From Streptosporangium album (GTDB taxonomy: Bacteria; Actinomycetota; Actinomycetes; Streptosporangiales; Streptosporangiaceae), in the NCBI RefSeq assembly GCF_014203795.1, contig NZ_JACHJU010000001.1, forward strand, positions 3,658,001 to 3,722,000: a DNA stretch of 64,000 bases. Direction: 5' to 3'. Every line of letters starts with the position of its first letter. Within the stretch, counting starts at the first letter, position 1. This document shows positions 25,971 to 34,421 of this stretch, piece by piece. A program made the position numbers and the translations under genes. The notes beneath the pieces are model-generated. The model worked only from the letters and a program-made list of their open reading frames with translations. It did no database searches and was not told where the DNA came from.

Positions 25971-27019
25971 GGCCAGATCGAGAACTGCCAGGTGATGCCG
26001 ATGCTCACCTACGCCTCCTCAGCCGGACACGCCTTCGTCAACCGGCGGCTGTACCTTCCCCGAAGCTGGGCCGGTGACGGTGCCCGGCGTGCGGTGGCAG
26101 GCGTCCCCGAGCAGGTCGTCTTCGCCACCAAACCGCAGCAGGTGATCGACATGCTCACCGAGGAGATGGCCGCCGGCACCCCGTTCCGCTACTTCGCCGC
26201 CGACTCCGGTTACGGCCGCGACCCGGGCTTGCGCGCGTTCTGCCATACCCGGCAGATCGCCTACGTGATGGCCGTTCCCGTCGACCTGCCCGTCCTGAAG
26301 CTGCGAGGCGGCACCGAACCGGTCGGTCATGTACTGGACCGGCTCCTGGCCCAGGCGAACCCGGGCCGGTGGGAGCGCCGCTCGTGCGGCAACGGCACCA
26401 AGGGGGTGCGCGCCTACGACTGGACGGCCGTGTCCGCGACGTTGGCCGAGCAGCGGCCCGCTGACGGCCACGCCCACACGATCGTGATCCGTCGCAGCAT
26501 CAGCGACCCGGCCGAGGTCGAGTTCTTCCTGGCCCATGCCCCCACCGGCACCCCCGTCACCGAACTCATCGGCGTCGCCGGAGCGCGGTGGAAGATCGAA
26601 GAGAACAACGAGACCGGCAAGGACTTGCTCGGTCTGACCCAGTATCAGGTCCGTAAATGGGATGGCTGGCACCGGCACGTCAGCACCGTCATGCTCGCCT
26701 TGGCCTTCCTCGCCGTCAGCCATGCCCACCTCGATGACCACCGGTCCTGCCCCGAGCAGGCGTTCCCTGTCATCGGCGCCGGGTCTGAGCAGGGAAAAGG
26801 CCATCGTCTCCGGGAGCGTCCGAGCTGATGCCGATCCGGCTGATCCGGCCCTCTGTCGCCGAGATCCGCCGCGTCCTGGCCCGGATCCTCATCCCCGCAG
26901 CCAATGCCATCGGCCATGTCCTGGCCTGGTCTTTCTTCCGGCAGGCCCATCAGACCCGTGCCCTGGTCAACCACTACCGCCGACGAGGAGATCCACTCCC
27001 TCAAAATCTACGGATGTAG
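25971..27019 (+). pseudogene. IS701-family transposase remnant
   Basis: The frame starts inside the gene directly after the ISAzo13 right end (QIENCQVMPMLTYASSAGHA) and contains RYFAADSGYGRDP (second Asp) and RWKIEENNETGKDLLGL (Glu). The first Asp and N-terminus are missing. Near 26826 a stop interrupts, and the normal C-terminal tail (RLIRPSVAEIRRVLARIL ... HQTRALVNHYRRRG) continues in the next frame to 27019. Truncated and frameshifted, so dead. It differs from IS701 elements A and B. Confidence 0.8.
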
Positions 27020-27021
27020 TA

Positions 27022-27170
27022 CTCGTCTCGACCCGGCTGATGTGTCCGTGGTTGCCATCGCGGAGCGTCTAGGCGTCACGCAGATTGCCACGATCGACCG
27101 CCGTGACTTCACGCTGATCCGGCCTCGGCATGTGTCGGCGTTCAGACTGTTGCCAGATGTGCTTGTCTGA
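27022..27170 (+). pseudogene. C-terminal fragment of the PIN toxin gene
   Basis: Identical to the last 49 codons of the toxin gene at 19458-19883 (RLDPADVSVVAIAERLG to LLPDVLV and stop) but on the opposite strand. Its 5' part is replaced by the end of the IS701 remnant at 27021. It is joined at its 3' side to the real tRNA-Gly gene exactly as the full toxin gene is joined to att repeat 2. Confidence 0.85.
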
Positions 27171-27222
27171 GAAATCGTGGAGCGGGTGACGGGAATCGAA
27201 CCCGCGCTGTCAGCTTGGGAAG
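27022..27222 (-). repeat. Arm of a 201-base perfect inverted repeat (partner 19406-19606)
   Basis: Exact reverse complement of 19406-19606, spanning the PIN fragment and the 3' half of the tRNA-Gly gene. The lack of any mismatch points to a recent duplication. Confidence 0.85.
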
Positions 27223-27251
27223 CTGATGTTCTGCCATTGAACTACACCCGC
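27178..27251 (-). tRNA. tRNA-Gly(CCC)
   Basis: Minus-strand cloverleaf: acceptor GCGGGTG pairs with CACCCGC, D-arm GTTCAATGGCAGAAC, anticodon stem TCAGC/GCTGA with loop TTCCCAA (anticodon CCC, reads GGG), T-arm GCGGGTTCGATTCCCGT, discriminator T and encoded CCA (27178-27180). This is the intact gene whose 3' half is repeated at 5684, 19406 and 20367. It is the likely attB target of the integrative element. Confidence 0.93.
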
Positions 27252-27345
27252 AGCGGTCTGCCGCGCCCACTACTGTAGCGGAACTTCGGGCAACTCTCGC
27301 AGTCCGCCGGCAGGGTTTCTTGGTCTGCCCGGGACGCGGCGTTGG

Positions 27346-27351
27346 TAGGTT
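27346..27351 (+). promoter_or_regulatory. -10 box of a leaderless dcd transcript
   Basis: TAGGTT is followed by exactly seven bases and the GTG start of dcd, so transcription should begin at or next to the start codon. No ribosome site is present. Confidence 0.55.
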
Positions 27352-27358
27352 GCCTCAC

Positions 27359-27934
27359 GTGCTGCTTTCCGATCGTGACATCGCCGCCGAGATCGAGTCC
27401 GGCAGGGTCAAGCTTGACCCTTTCCAGCCGGAGATGATCCAGCCGTCCAGTGTCGACGTGCGTCTGGACCGTTACTTCAGGGTCTTCGAGAACCACCGGT
27501 ATCCGCACATCGACCCGGCGGTCGAGCAGCCCGACCTCACGCGGATGGTCGAGCCCGATGGAGACGAGCCGTTCATCCTGCATCCCGGTGAGTTCGTGCT
27601 GGCCAGCACCTACGAGGTCATCAGCCTTCCGGACGACATCGCCTCGCGGCTGGAGGGGAAGAGCTCGCTGGGGAGGCTCGGCCTGCTCACCCACTCCACC
27701 GCGGGTTTCATCGACCCCGGCTTCAACGGGCACGTGACCCTTGAGCTCTCCAACGTCGCGACGCTGCCCATCAAGCTCTGGCCTGGGATGAAGATCGGCC
27801 AGTTGTGCATGTTCCGGCTCAGTTCGCCCGCCGAACACCCCTACGGCTCGCAGAAGTACGGCTCGCGGTACCAGGGGCAGCGGGGGCCGACGCCGAGCCG
27901 TTCCTATCTGAACTTCCACCGGACCCGCGTCTGA
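27359..27934 (+). CDS. dcd: dCTP deaminase, probably bifunctional with dUTPase activity
   Basis: A 191-residue enzyme from GTG 27359 ([12 protein letters not shown]). It carries the signature [10 protein letters not shown], the active-site block [20 protein letters not shown] and [11 protein letters not shown] near the end. Length and sequence follow the mycobacterial enzyme, which both deaminates dCTP and cleaves the product to dUMP and pyrophosphate, supplying dUMP for thymidylate synthesis and keeping uracil out of DNA. The start is chosen because of the -10 box seven bases upstream and agreement with the family N-terminus. First clearly chromosomal gene beyond the tRNA. Confidence 0.93.
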   Translation: MLLSDRDIAAEIESGRVKLDPFQPEMIQPSSVDVRLDRYFRVFENHRYPHIDPAVEQPDLTRMVEPDGDEPFILHPGEFVLASTYEVISLPDDIASRLEGKSSLGRLGLLTHSTAGFIDPGFNGHVTLELSNVATLPIKLWPGMKIGQLCMFRLSSPAEHPYGSQKYGSRYQGQRGPTPSRSYLNFHRTRV

Positions 27935-28324
27935 GAGGTGCGGAGGCGGACGATCACGACGGCGGCTCATGGGACTGCCGTGACCGAAATCACTGCGCCT
28001 GCGGCGTTCCCGGGCCGCATGAGGTTCCCGGCGCTCCGGAGCCCCGCGAAACCGGCCGTGACGGGGCGGCGGTGCAGAGGATGGCAGGCCGGTCATCCCT
28101 CCGGGGAAGAACCACGTCTATGCTCAGTTTCCGCATAACATGGCCCAAAACCAGCAAAACGGTCATCGGAAAGATGCCGCCAACGCTGCCTCAAGCCGGG
28201 TGTCGCCAGGTATACGTCGGGTAGCGACAGCTGGAAGAGTAGGCGTCTAGCGGGCGAAGTTCGTATTTCCGCTGGTAACCCGTACCCTTCTCTGCGGACT
28301 ATCCCCGCACATCTGGAGAACGAC
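27935..28324. other. 390-base intergenic region before the phosphate operon
   Basis: No convincing gene. It must hold the promoter of the DUF47-phosphate transporter operon. I looked for PhoP-type direct repeats and saw none that I would defend. Confidence 0.4.
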
Positions 28325-28942
28325 GTGCGCCTGCGTCTCACGCCTAGTGAGGACAGCTACTACGACTTGTTCGCCGACTCGGCGAACAACCTCGTCACAG
28401 CGTCCCGTCTGTTGGTAGAGATCATCAGCGACGGATCGGACAGGGAAGCCCTGGCCGAGAAGATGCGCGCCTGCGAGCACGCCGGTGACGAACGCACCCA
28501 TGCGATCATGAACCGGCTGAACGAAAGCTTCATCACCCCTTTCGACCGGGAGGACATCTACCGCCTCGCGTCGAACCTCGACGACGTGATGGACTACATG
28601 GAGGCCGCTGCCGACCTCATCGTCCTGTACCAGATCGACCACCTCCCCAAGGAGGTCGTCCGTCAGGTCGAGGTCCTGGAGCGCGCCGCCGAACTGACCG
28701 CCGAGGCCATGCCCCGGCTGCGCTCGATGAGAAACCTGAACGAGTACTGGATCGAGATCAACCGGCTGGAGAACCAGGCTGACCAGGTTTACCGGCGCCT
28801 TCTCGCCAAGCTCTTCGGCGGGGAGTACGACGCGTTGACCGTCCTCAAGATGAAGGAGGTCATCGATCAGCTTGAGATGGCCGCCGACGCCTTCGAGCAC
28901 GTGGCCAACACGATCGAGTCGATCGCGGTCAAGGAAAGCTGA
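28325..28942 (+). CDS. DUF47 (PhoU-like) partner of the phosphate transporter
   Basis: A 205-residue all-helical protein from GTG 28325, with GGAGAA upstream. DUF47 members resemble PhoU and are encoded directly before PiT transporters, whose activity or assembly they are thought to regulate. Metal-site-like acidic helices are visible (ACEHAGDERTHAIMNRL; MKEVIDQLEMAADAFEHVAN). Its TGA is immediately followed by the GTG of the transporter gene, so the two are one operon. Confidence 0.9.
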   Translation: MRLRLTPSEDSYYDLFADSANNLVTASRLLVEIISDGSDREALAEKMRACEHAGDERTHAIMNRLNESFITPFDREDIYRLASNLDDVMDYMEAAADLIVLYQIDHLPKEVVRQVEVLERAAELTAEAMPRLRSMRNLNEYWIEINRLENQADQVYRRLLAKLFGGEYDALTVLKMKEVIDQLEMAADAFEHVANTIESIAVKES

Positions 28943-29947
28943 GTGGACCTCACGCTCGCACTCGTCATCGGCGTGGTGGTCGTGGCGTTGGCGTTCGACT
29001 ACACCAACGGCTTCCACGACGCAGCCAACGCGATCGCCACCTCGGTCTCGACGCGTGCGCTGACGCCGAGGGCCGCCTTGTTCATGGCCGCGGCGATGAA
29101 CTTCCTGGGTGCCCATCTGGGCACTCAGGTGGCGGCGACCGTCGGTAAGGGCATCATCGACGCCCCACAGGGCAGCCACGGTCTGGTGATCGTGGGGGCC
29201 GCCCTGGTCGGCGCGATCACCTGGAACCTCATCACCTGGTACTTCGGCCTGCCGTCCTCCAGCAGCCACGCCCTGATCGGTGGTCTGGTCGGCTCGGCGC
29301 TCGCCTCGTCCAGCAACGTCCACTGGGACGGGGTGGTGGACAAGGTCGTCATTCCGATGATCCTCTCCCCGGTGCTCGGCTTCCTCCTGGCCGCGATCAT
29401 CATGATCGCCATCCTGTGGGGCTTCCGTCACTCCCAGCCGGCGAAGACCAATCGGGGCTTCCGCCACGCGCAGACCATCTCGGCCGCTGCCATGGCTCTC
29501 GGCCACGGCCTGCAGGACGCGCAGAAGACCATGGGTGTGATCTTCCTGGCACTCGTGGTCGGGGGATACCAGAACGACGGCGACCCGATCCCCCAGTGGG
29601 TCATCCTGTCCGCCGCGACGGCCATCTCCCTGGGCACCTACGCGGGTGGCTGGCGGATCATGCGGACGCTCGGCCGCCGGATCATCGCGCTCACCCCTCC
29701 GCAGGGATTCGCAGCCGAGGCGGCCGCCGCCACCGTCCTCTACACCGCCGCCATCGGTTTCGGCGCACCCATCTCCACGACGCACACGATCACCAGTGCG
29801 ATCATGGGCGTGGGGGCGACCAAACGGCTGTCCGCGGTGCGCTGGGGCGTCGCGGGCAACATCGTGACCGGCTGGATTCTGACGATCCCGGCCGCCGCGC
29901 TGGTCGCCGCGCTGACCTACTACGCGCTCCACTGGATGGTCGAGTAG
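28943..29947 (+). CDS. pit: Low-affinity inorganic phosphate transporter (PiT family)
   Basis: A 334-residue membrane protein with about ten helices. It has both inverted PiT signature repeats: FDYTNGFHDAANAIATSVST at the N-terminus and GFGAPISTTHTITSAIMGVG near the C-terminus. Family members move metal-phosphate complexes with protons across the cytoplasmic membrane. GTG start directly adjacent to the DUF47 stop codon. A perfect hairpin follows. Confidence 0.93.
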   Translation: MDLTLALVIGVVVVALAFDYTNGFHDAANAIATSVSTRALTPRAALFMAAAMNFLGAHLGTQVAATVGKGIIDAPQGSHGLVIVGAALVGAITWNLITWYFGLPSSSSHALIGGLVGSALASSSNVHWDGVVDKVVIPMILSPVLGFLLAAIIMIAILWGFRHSQPAKTNRGFRHAQTISAAAMALGHGLQDAQKTMGVIFLALVVGGYQNDGDPIPQWVILSAATAISLGTYAGGWRIMRTLGRRIIALTPPQGFAAEAAAATVLYTAAIGFGAPISTTHTITSAIMGVGATKRLSAVRWGVAGNIVTGWILTIPAAALVAALTYYALHWMVE

Positions 29948-29958
29948 CCATCATCACC

Positions 29959-29990
29959 GAACGCCGGCCGGGGGTTCCCGGCCGGCGTTC
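29959..29990. terminator. Bidirectional hairpin terminator between pit and mshD
   Basis: A perfect 14-base-pair stem (29959-29972 with 29977-29990) and GGTT loop, without a T run, between convergent genes. It can serve both strands. Confidence 0.75.
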
Positions 29991-30038
29991 TCCCGTTCCG
30001 GCGCACGACCGCTCCGCCGTAGGGGGTCGCCTCCGGTG

Positions 30039-31043
30039 TTATCTCCGGTACATGACGTCGACGTCCCACCGGGTGAAACCCAGCTTCTCGTAGAGATGGA
30101 TCGCCGCGGGGTTGCTCTCGTCCACGTACAGCATGACCTGGGCCAGGCCCCGTGACCTGAGATGGGACAGGCCCGCCAGGGTCAGCGATCTGCCCAGCCC
30201 GCCACCCTGCTCGGCGGGATCCACGCCGACCACGTAGACCTCGCCGATCGGCTCGTGCCCATGGCCGCCGTCGCCGTGCACCTTGGTCCAGTGGAAGCCG
30301 ACCAGCCGCCCGCCGCCCGCCGTGCCGTCCCCATCCGCCGTGCCGCCGCCCGCCGTGCCGTCACCGCCGCTCTCCGCCTCCGTGTCGCCGCCGCCGTCTC
30401 CGCTCCCGCCCGGCCGCTCCGCCAGGAAGAAACCCGCCGGGTCGAACCACGGCTCCTGCTCGCGTCGTTTCAGGTCGTCCAGCGTCCACGCGCCCTGCTC
30501 GGGGTGGTGGGCGAAGGCCTTGGCGTTGAGCGCCACCCAGGCCTCCTCGTCGGAGGACCCGGGCACGAAGGCGCGCAGCCGTACGCCCTCGGGCAGTTCG
30601 AAGGCGGGGATCGCCGCGAACAGCGAGCGGCGCATCTGCCAGAGTGACCTGATCTTGGTGAACCCCGTCGACAAGGCGAGGGCCTCGGCTCCCGGGTGCC
30701 CGCCGTGCGCCCACAGGCGCAGCCGCCCCCCTGTCTGCTCCAGTACGGCCTGCAGCAGGTGCCGTCCGTGGCCCTGCCCGCGGAACGCGGGGTGGACCAC
30801 CAACTCCCCGCTGGGTCCTTCGACCGGATCGGTCGGATCCACGTGGGCGTAGCCGGCCAGGTCGTCTCCGACGTACAGGAGCACGGCTCCCGCCCGGTCG
30901 TCGCCGCCGTAGCGCAGGTGCAGCATCACGTGTTCGTTGAGCGGCCTGACGCCGTCGGCCTCCGTGGCGGCCTCGACCACCGCGAGAACGGCGGCCACCT
31001 CCCGCTCGTCCAGTCGTCCTCGGTGTTCCACGTGCGCGTTCAT
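30039..31043 (-). CDS. mshD: Mycothiol synthase
   Basis: A 334-residue protein with two GNAT acetyltransferase domains. The N-terminal one has VHPAFRGQGHGRHLLQAV and the C-terminal one VGVDPAEQGGGLGRSLTLAG, both acetyl-CoA-binding loops. It transfers acetyl to Cys-GlcN-Ins, the last step of mycothiol synthesis, the actinobacterial counterpart of glutathione. A Gly/Asp/Thr-rich low-complexity stretch of about 40 residues sits between the domains (nucleotides about 30290-30410) and makes the protein slightly long. Start: ATG 31043, seven bases after a TAGAGT -10 box. Confidence 0.93.
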   Translation of the reverse strand: MNAHVEHRGRLDEREVAAVLAVVEAATEADGVRPLNEHVMLHLRYGGDDRAGAVLLYVGDDLAGYAHVDPTDPVEGPSGELVVHPAFRGQGHGRHLLQAVLEQTGGRLRLWAHGGHPGAEALALSTGFTKIRSLWQMRRSLFAAIPAFELPEGVRLRAFVPGSSDEEAWVALNAKAFAHHPEQGAWTLDDLKRREQEPWFDPAGFFLAERPGGSGDGGGDTEAESGGDGTAGGGTADGDGTAGGGRLVGFHWTKVHGDGGHGHEPIGEVYVVGVDPAEQGGGLGRSLTLAGLSHLRSRGLAQVMLYVDESNPAAIHLYEKLGFTRWDVDVMYRR

Positions 31044-31050
31044 GTTCTGG

Positions 31051-31056
31051 ACTCTA
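31051..31056 (-). promoter_or_regulatory. -10 box of leaderless mshD transcript
   Basis: On the minus strand TAGAGT is followed by seven bases and the mshD ATG. Confidence 0.55.
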
Positions 31057-31162
31057 GGCGGACCCGGACGTCACCGGATCGTCGGGTGCTGGCAAAAAGC
31101 GCCATCTTCTCGTCAGGTGAATCGTTACCTCTCGGACATTCCCTGCATAGATTGTCGCCCTA

Positions 31163-32992
31163 ATGTCGTGTTCCATGATGTCTCGTTCCCTCCAGAGGCT
31201 GGTCCTTGCCGGTGCCCTCGCCGGCGTCGGTCTCGCGCTCGCGACGGTCCCGGCCGAGGCCGGCGGCAAGCCCGCCGAACCTGTCGCCAAGACCGTTCCG
31301 GTCCGTCTTCTCTCCCTGAACGACTTCCACGGCAACCTGGAGCCGCCGACCGGCTCGTCCGGCCGCATGGTCGACGAGAACGGTGCCACGGTGGACGCCG
31401 GTGGAGCCGCCTACATCGCCACGCACCTCAAGCAGCTCTCCGACAAGAACACGCTCAAGGTCGCCCAGGGCGACCTGATCGGCGCCAGCCCCCTGCTCTC
31501 CGCGGCCTACCACGACGAGCCGTCCGTCGAGTTCCTCGGCAAGATCGGCATCACCGCCTCCGCCGTGGGCAACCATGAGTTCGACGAGGGCTACTCCGAG
31601 CTCAGGCGCATCATGCACGGCGGCTGCCACCCGGTGGACGGCTGCTCGCCCGCAGGTGAGTGGAAGGGCGCGGACTACAGCTACCTCGGCGCCAACGTGA
31701 TCTTCAAGCGGCCGGGCGCGGCCTCCGCGCAGGCGGAGAAGGAGACGCTCGCCGCGCTCGGCGGCCAGAACACGGCCGCGTTGCGCGGCCTGCTGAAGAA
31801 CTATGGCATCCCCGCGCTGCCCCCGGTCGCCATCCGCTGGATGAACGGCGTGCCGATCGGCTTCATCGGCCTGGTCACCCAGACCACCCCCAACATCGTC
31901 ACCGCCGAGGGCATCAAGGACCTGGAGTTCATCGACGAGGTCAAGGCCGCCAACGTCGCCTCCAAGCTGCTCAAGCTGGTCGGTGTCAAGGCCCAGGTCG
32001 TGCTGGTGCACGAGGGCGACCAGGTCACCGCGGGCCAGTCGCCCGACGCCTGCGCCACCCAGCCGGGCGCGGGCAACCGGATCGCCACCCAGGTGGACGC
32101 CGAGATCGACATGATCCTCAGCGGCCACTCCCACCAGGCCTACCTGTGCAAGGTGTCCGACCCCAAGGGCGGCACGCGCCTGTACAGCCAGGGCGGCTCG
32201 TTCGGCCGGGTGATCACCAAGGTCGACTTCCAGGTGGACGTCAGGACCCGCGACGTCGTGCGCTCCTCGGTCGTGGCCGACAACCAGATCGTGACCCGGA
32301 CGGTCACCCCCGACAAGGAGATCTCGGACTTCGTCGTGGAGCGGCAGAAGGATGTCGCTTCGGTGGCCGACAAGCCGATCGGCAGGATCACCGCCGAGAT
32401 CACCAACGCCGCGTCCGCCTCCGGTGAGTCCCCTCTGGGCAACCTCATCGCCGACGGCCAGCTCGCCGCCACCAGGACCGGCGGAAACGCCCAGGTCGCC
32501 CTGATGAACCCGGGCGGCGTGCGCGCCCCCCTCACCTACCCGGGTTCGCCCGCCAAGGAGGGCGACGGCGTGGTGACCTACGGCGAGGCCTTCACGGTGC
32601 AGCCGTTCAACAACCTCGTGCAGGTCGTCACGCTCACCGGCGCGCAGCTCAAGACCGTTCTGGAGCAGCAGTTCACCGGCGGGCCCAACAACCAGGCCTT
32701 CACCAAGATCCTCCAGCCGTCGTCGAACCTGACCTACACCTACAGCACAGGTGCGGCGTGGGGTTCGAAGGTCTCCAACCTGAAGATCGACGGTGCCGAC
32801 GTCACGGACACCCAGACCATCCGGGTCGCCGCCAACAACTTCCTCGTCGGCGGCGGTGACGCCTTCCTGGGGTTCAAGGACGGCACGGACCTGTGGAGCG
32901 GCCCGCTCGACATCGACGCCTTCGCCGCCTACTTCGCCGCGAACCCGTCGATCACGCCCCCGGCCCCCACCCACATCACCGTCACCCCGTAG
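31163..32992 (+). CDS. Secreted 5'-nucleotidase / metallophosphatase
   Basis: A 609-residue exported enzyme. Signal peptide to about residue 33 (LVLAGALAGVGLALATVPAEA). The metallophosphatase domain shows LLSLNDFHGNLEP, VAQGDLIGASPLLS, AVGNHEFDEG, VLVHEGDQ and ILSGHSHQAY, i.e. all the metal-ligand blocks. The C-terminal 5'-nucleotidase domain has GNLIADGQLAA, MNPGGVRAPLTY and TVQPFNNLVQV. Such proteins remove phosphate from extracellular nucleotides or UDP-sugars, which fits scavenging beside the phosphate transporter. TAGATT nine bases before ATG 31163 suggests a nearly leaderless mRNA; ATGs at 31175/31178 are alternatives. Confidence 0.9.
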   Translation: MSCSMMSRSLQRLVLAGALAGVGLALATVPAEAGGKPAEPVAKTVPVRLLSLNDFHGNLEPPTGSSGRMVDENGATVDAGGAAYIATHLKQLSDKNTLKVAQGDLIGASPLLSAAYHDEPSVEFLGKIGITASAVGNHEFDEGYSELRRIMHGGCHPVDGCSPAGEWKGADYSYLGANVIFKRPGAASAQAEKETLAALGGQNTAALRGLLKNYGIPALPPVAIRWMNGVPIGFIGLVTQTTPNIVTAEGIKDLEFIDEVKAANVASKLLKLVGVKAQVVLVHEGDQVTAGQSPDACATQPGAGNRIATQVDAEIDMILSGHSHQAYLCKVSDPKGGTRLYSQGGSFGRVITKVDFQVDVRTRDVVRSSVVADNQIVTRTVTPDKEISDFVVERQKDVASVADKPIGRITAEITNAASASGESPLGNLIADGQLAATRTGGNAQVALMNPGGVRAPLTYPGSPAKEGDGVVTYGEAFTVQPFNNLVQVVTLTGAQLKTVLEQQFTGGPNNQAFTKILQPSSNLTYTYSTGAAWGSKVSNLKIDGADVTDTQTIRVAANNFLVGGGDAFLGFKDGTDLWSGPLDIDAFAAYFAANPSITPPAPTHITVTP

Positions 32993-33012
32993 CCCCACCT
33001 CTCTGGGGCCAC

Positions 33013-33050
33013 GGGAAAGGCCCACCGGACTCGTCCGGTGGGCCTTTCCC
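33013..33050. terminator. Hairpin terminator after the 5'-nucleotidase gene
   Basis: A 17-base-pair perfect stem (33013-33029 with 33034-33050), loop CTCG, between convergent genes. Confidence 0.78.
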
Positions 33051-33096
33051 ACGCGCTGGTACGGCCGGCACCGGGACGGCCCGTGAACGGGTGCGG

Positions 33097-33810
33097 TCAG
33101 CGGCGGGCGGGCTCGCGCTCCTCGGCGGCCTCGTTGCCGCGCTCGGGGACGAACCGGTAGCCGACGTTGCGCACGGTGCCGATCAGCGATTCGTACTCGG
33201 CGCCGAGCTTGGCGCGCAGCCGCCGGACGTGGACGTCCACGGTCCGGGTGCCGCCGAAGTAGTCGTAGCCCCAGACCTCTTGCAGGAGCTGGGCGCGGGT
33301 GAAGACCCGGCCGGGATGCTGCGCCAGGTACTTCAGGAGCTCGAACTCCTTGAAGGTCAGGTCCAGCGCGCGGCCGCGCAGCCGGGCGGTGTAGGTGGCC
33401 TCGTCGATCGACAGGTCGCCGCTGCGGATCTCGTCCGGGACCTCCTCGGTGGCCGACAGGTTCAGCCGGCCCACGGCCAGCCTGAGCCGCGCCTCGACCT
33501 CGGCGGGACCGGAGCTGTCGAGGATCACGTCGTCGGCGCCCCACTCGGCGGTCATCGCCGCCAGGCCGCCCTCGGTGACGATCACGAAGAGGGGACAGGA
33601 GACGCCCGTGGTCCGCAGCAGCCTGCACAGGCTCTTGGCGTGGACGAGTTCGCGGCGCGCGTCCACCAGGATGGCGTCGGCCGGTGGGGTGTCGATCAGC
33701 GCGGACGCCTCAGCGGGGGCGACCCGGACCGAGTGCAGCAGCAGCCCCAACGCCGGGAGCACCTCGGTTGAGGGCTCAAGGGCGTTGGTGAGCAGCAGGA
33801 GATTGCTCAC
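33097..33810 (-). CDS. glnR: GlnR, OmpR-type global nitrogen regulator
   Basis: A 237-residue response-regulator-like protein from GTG 33810 ([20 protein letters not shown]) with GGAAGGAG upstream. The receiver domain is of the GlnR type: it keeps [15 protein letters not shown] but lacks the full phosphorylation pocket typical of two-component regulators. The C-terminal OmpR winged helix ([35 protein letters not shown]) is nearly identical to known GlnR. In Streptomyces and mycobacteria it switches on glnA, amtB and nitrate/nitrite genes under nitrogen limitation. Its place beside mshD matches the Mycobacterium order. Confidence 0.93.
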   Translation of the reverse strand: MSNLLLLTNALEPSTEVLPALGLLLHSVRVAPAEASALIDTPPADAILVDARRELVHAKSLCRLLRTTGVSCPLFVIVTEGGLAAMTAEWGADDVILDSSGPAEVEARLRLAVGRLNLSATEEVPDEIRSGDLSIDEATYTARLRGRALDLTFKEFELLKYLAQHPGRVFTRAQLLQEVWGYDYFGGTRTVDVHVRRLRAKLGAEYESLIGTVRNVGYRFVPERGNEAAEEREPARR

Positions 33811-34015
33811 TATGCTCCTTCCCGCGTCATGCCGGCGATAGCCGTACAAACACGTAAGGACCCGGGGGCTACGTCGCCCAGGTCCCGTAGTAGGTGAGGA
33901 TAGCCCACAAGGCTGAAGCGTCCACTGAGCGTCCATCTGGTGAACACCGGTTTTCCCTGTGAATTCATAGTAATGGTGCGGTAACCGTAAGTGTGTTGGA
34001 GGGGTAGGTCCACGG

Positions 34016-34267
34016 ATGGCAAGGGGCATGGTTCGCTACTGGGCGGCCGCGAAAGACGCGGCGGGCGTCTCCGAAGAGCCGTTCGAGGCGGTGACGCTGG
34101 CCGAGTTGATGACGAAAATCACAGCGGGCCGAGACGAACTGGCCCGCGTCGTCCGGCGGTCATCCTTCCTGGTGAACGGGGATCCGGTGGGCAGGCGGGC
34201 GCACGACACCGTCACTCTGGCCGACGGGGCGACGGTCGAGGTGCTTCCTCCCTTCGCGGGAGGCTGA
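34016..34267 (+). CDS. MoaD/ThiS-family sulfur-carrier protein
   Basis: An 83-residue beta-grasp protein with C-terminal Gly-Gly ([10 protein letters not shown]), the residue pair that is adenylated and thiocarboxylated. ATG 34016 has GGAGG nine to thirteen bases upstream; ATG 34028 ([13 protein letters not shown]) fits the family N-terminus equally well. It probably carries sulfur for molybdopterin or another cofactor. No activating enzyme gene lies next to it, though a sulfurtransferase operon is 3 kb away. Divergent from glnR. Confidence 0.8.
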   Translation: MARGMVRYWAAAKDAAGVSEEPFEAVTLAELMTKITAGRDELARVVRRSSFLVNGDPVGRRAHDTVTLADGATVEVLPPFAGG

Positions 34268-34421
34268 TCATCGCGGTGGCCGGAGTCGGCGAAGGGCGCG
34301 ACGGCCGAGGACCGGTCCCCGAGTGGACGATCTTTGGTGCCGCGTTTTGGAAAAAATTACCGGGGAATGTGCTGCGAGGGCAGGCTGGCCCACCCACTCC
34401 AGAGAATGAACGGGGGGCCGG

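Noticed and set aside
27935-28324. PHO box before the DUF47-pit operon
   Set aside because: I looked for the direct repeats bound by PhoP in actinomycetes and found no pair with correct spacing.
31160-33628. 822-codon minus-strand ORF opposite the 5'-nucleotidase gene
   Set aside because: It runs antisense through a clearly real gene, is composed of Gly/Arg/Asp/Val repeats expected from reading GC-rich codons backwards, and has no recognisable domain.
33811-34015. GlnR self-binding site before glnR
   Set aside because: GGTAACCGTAAG near 33980 is suggestive but lacks the second half-site and lies closer to the MoaD-like gene. Too weak to claim.
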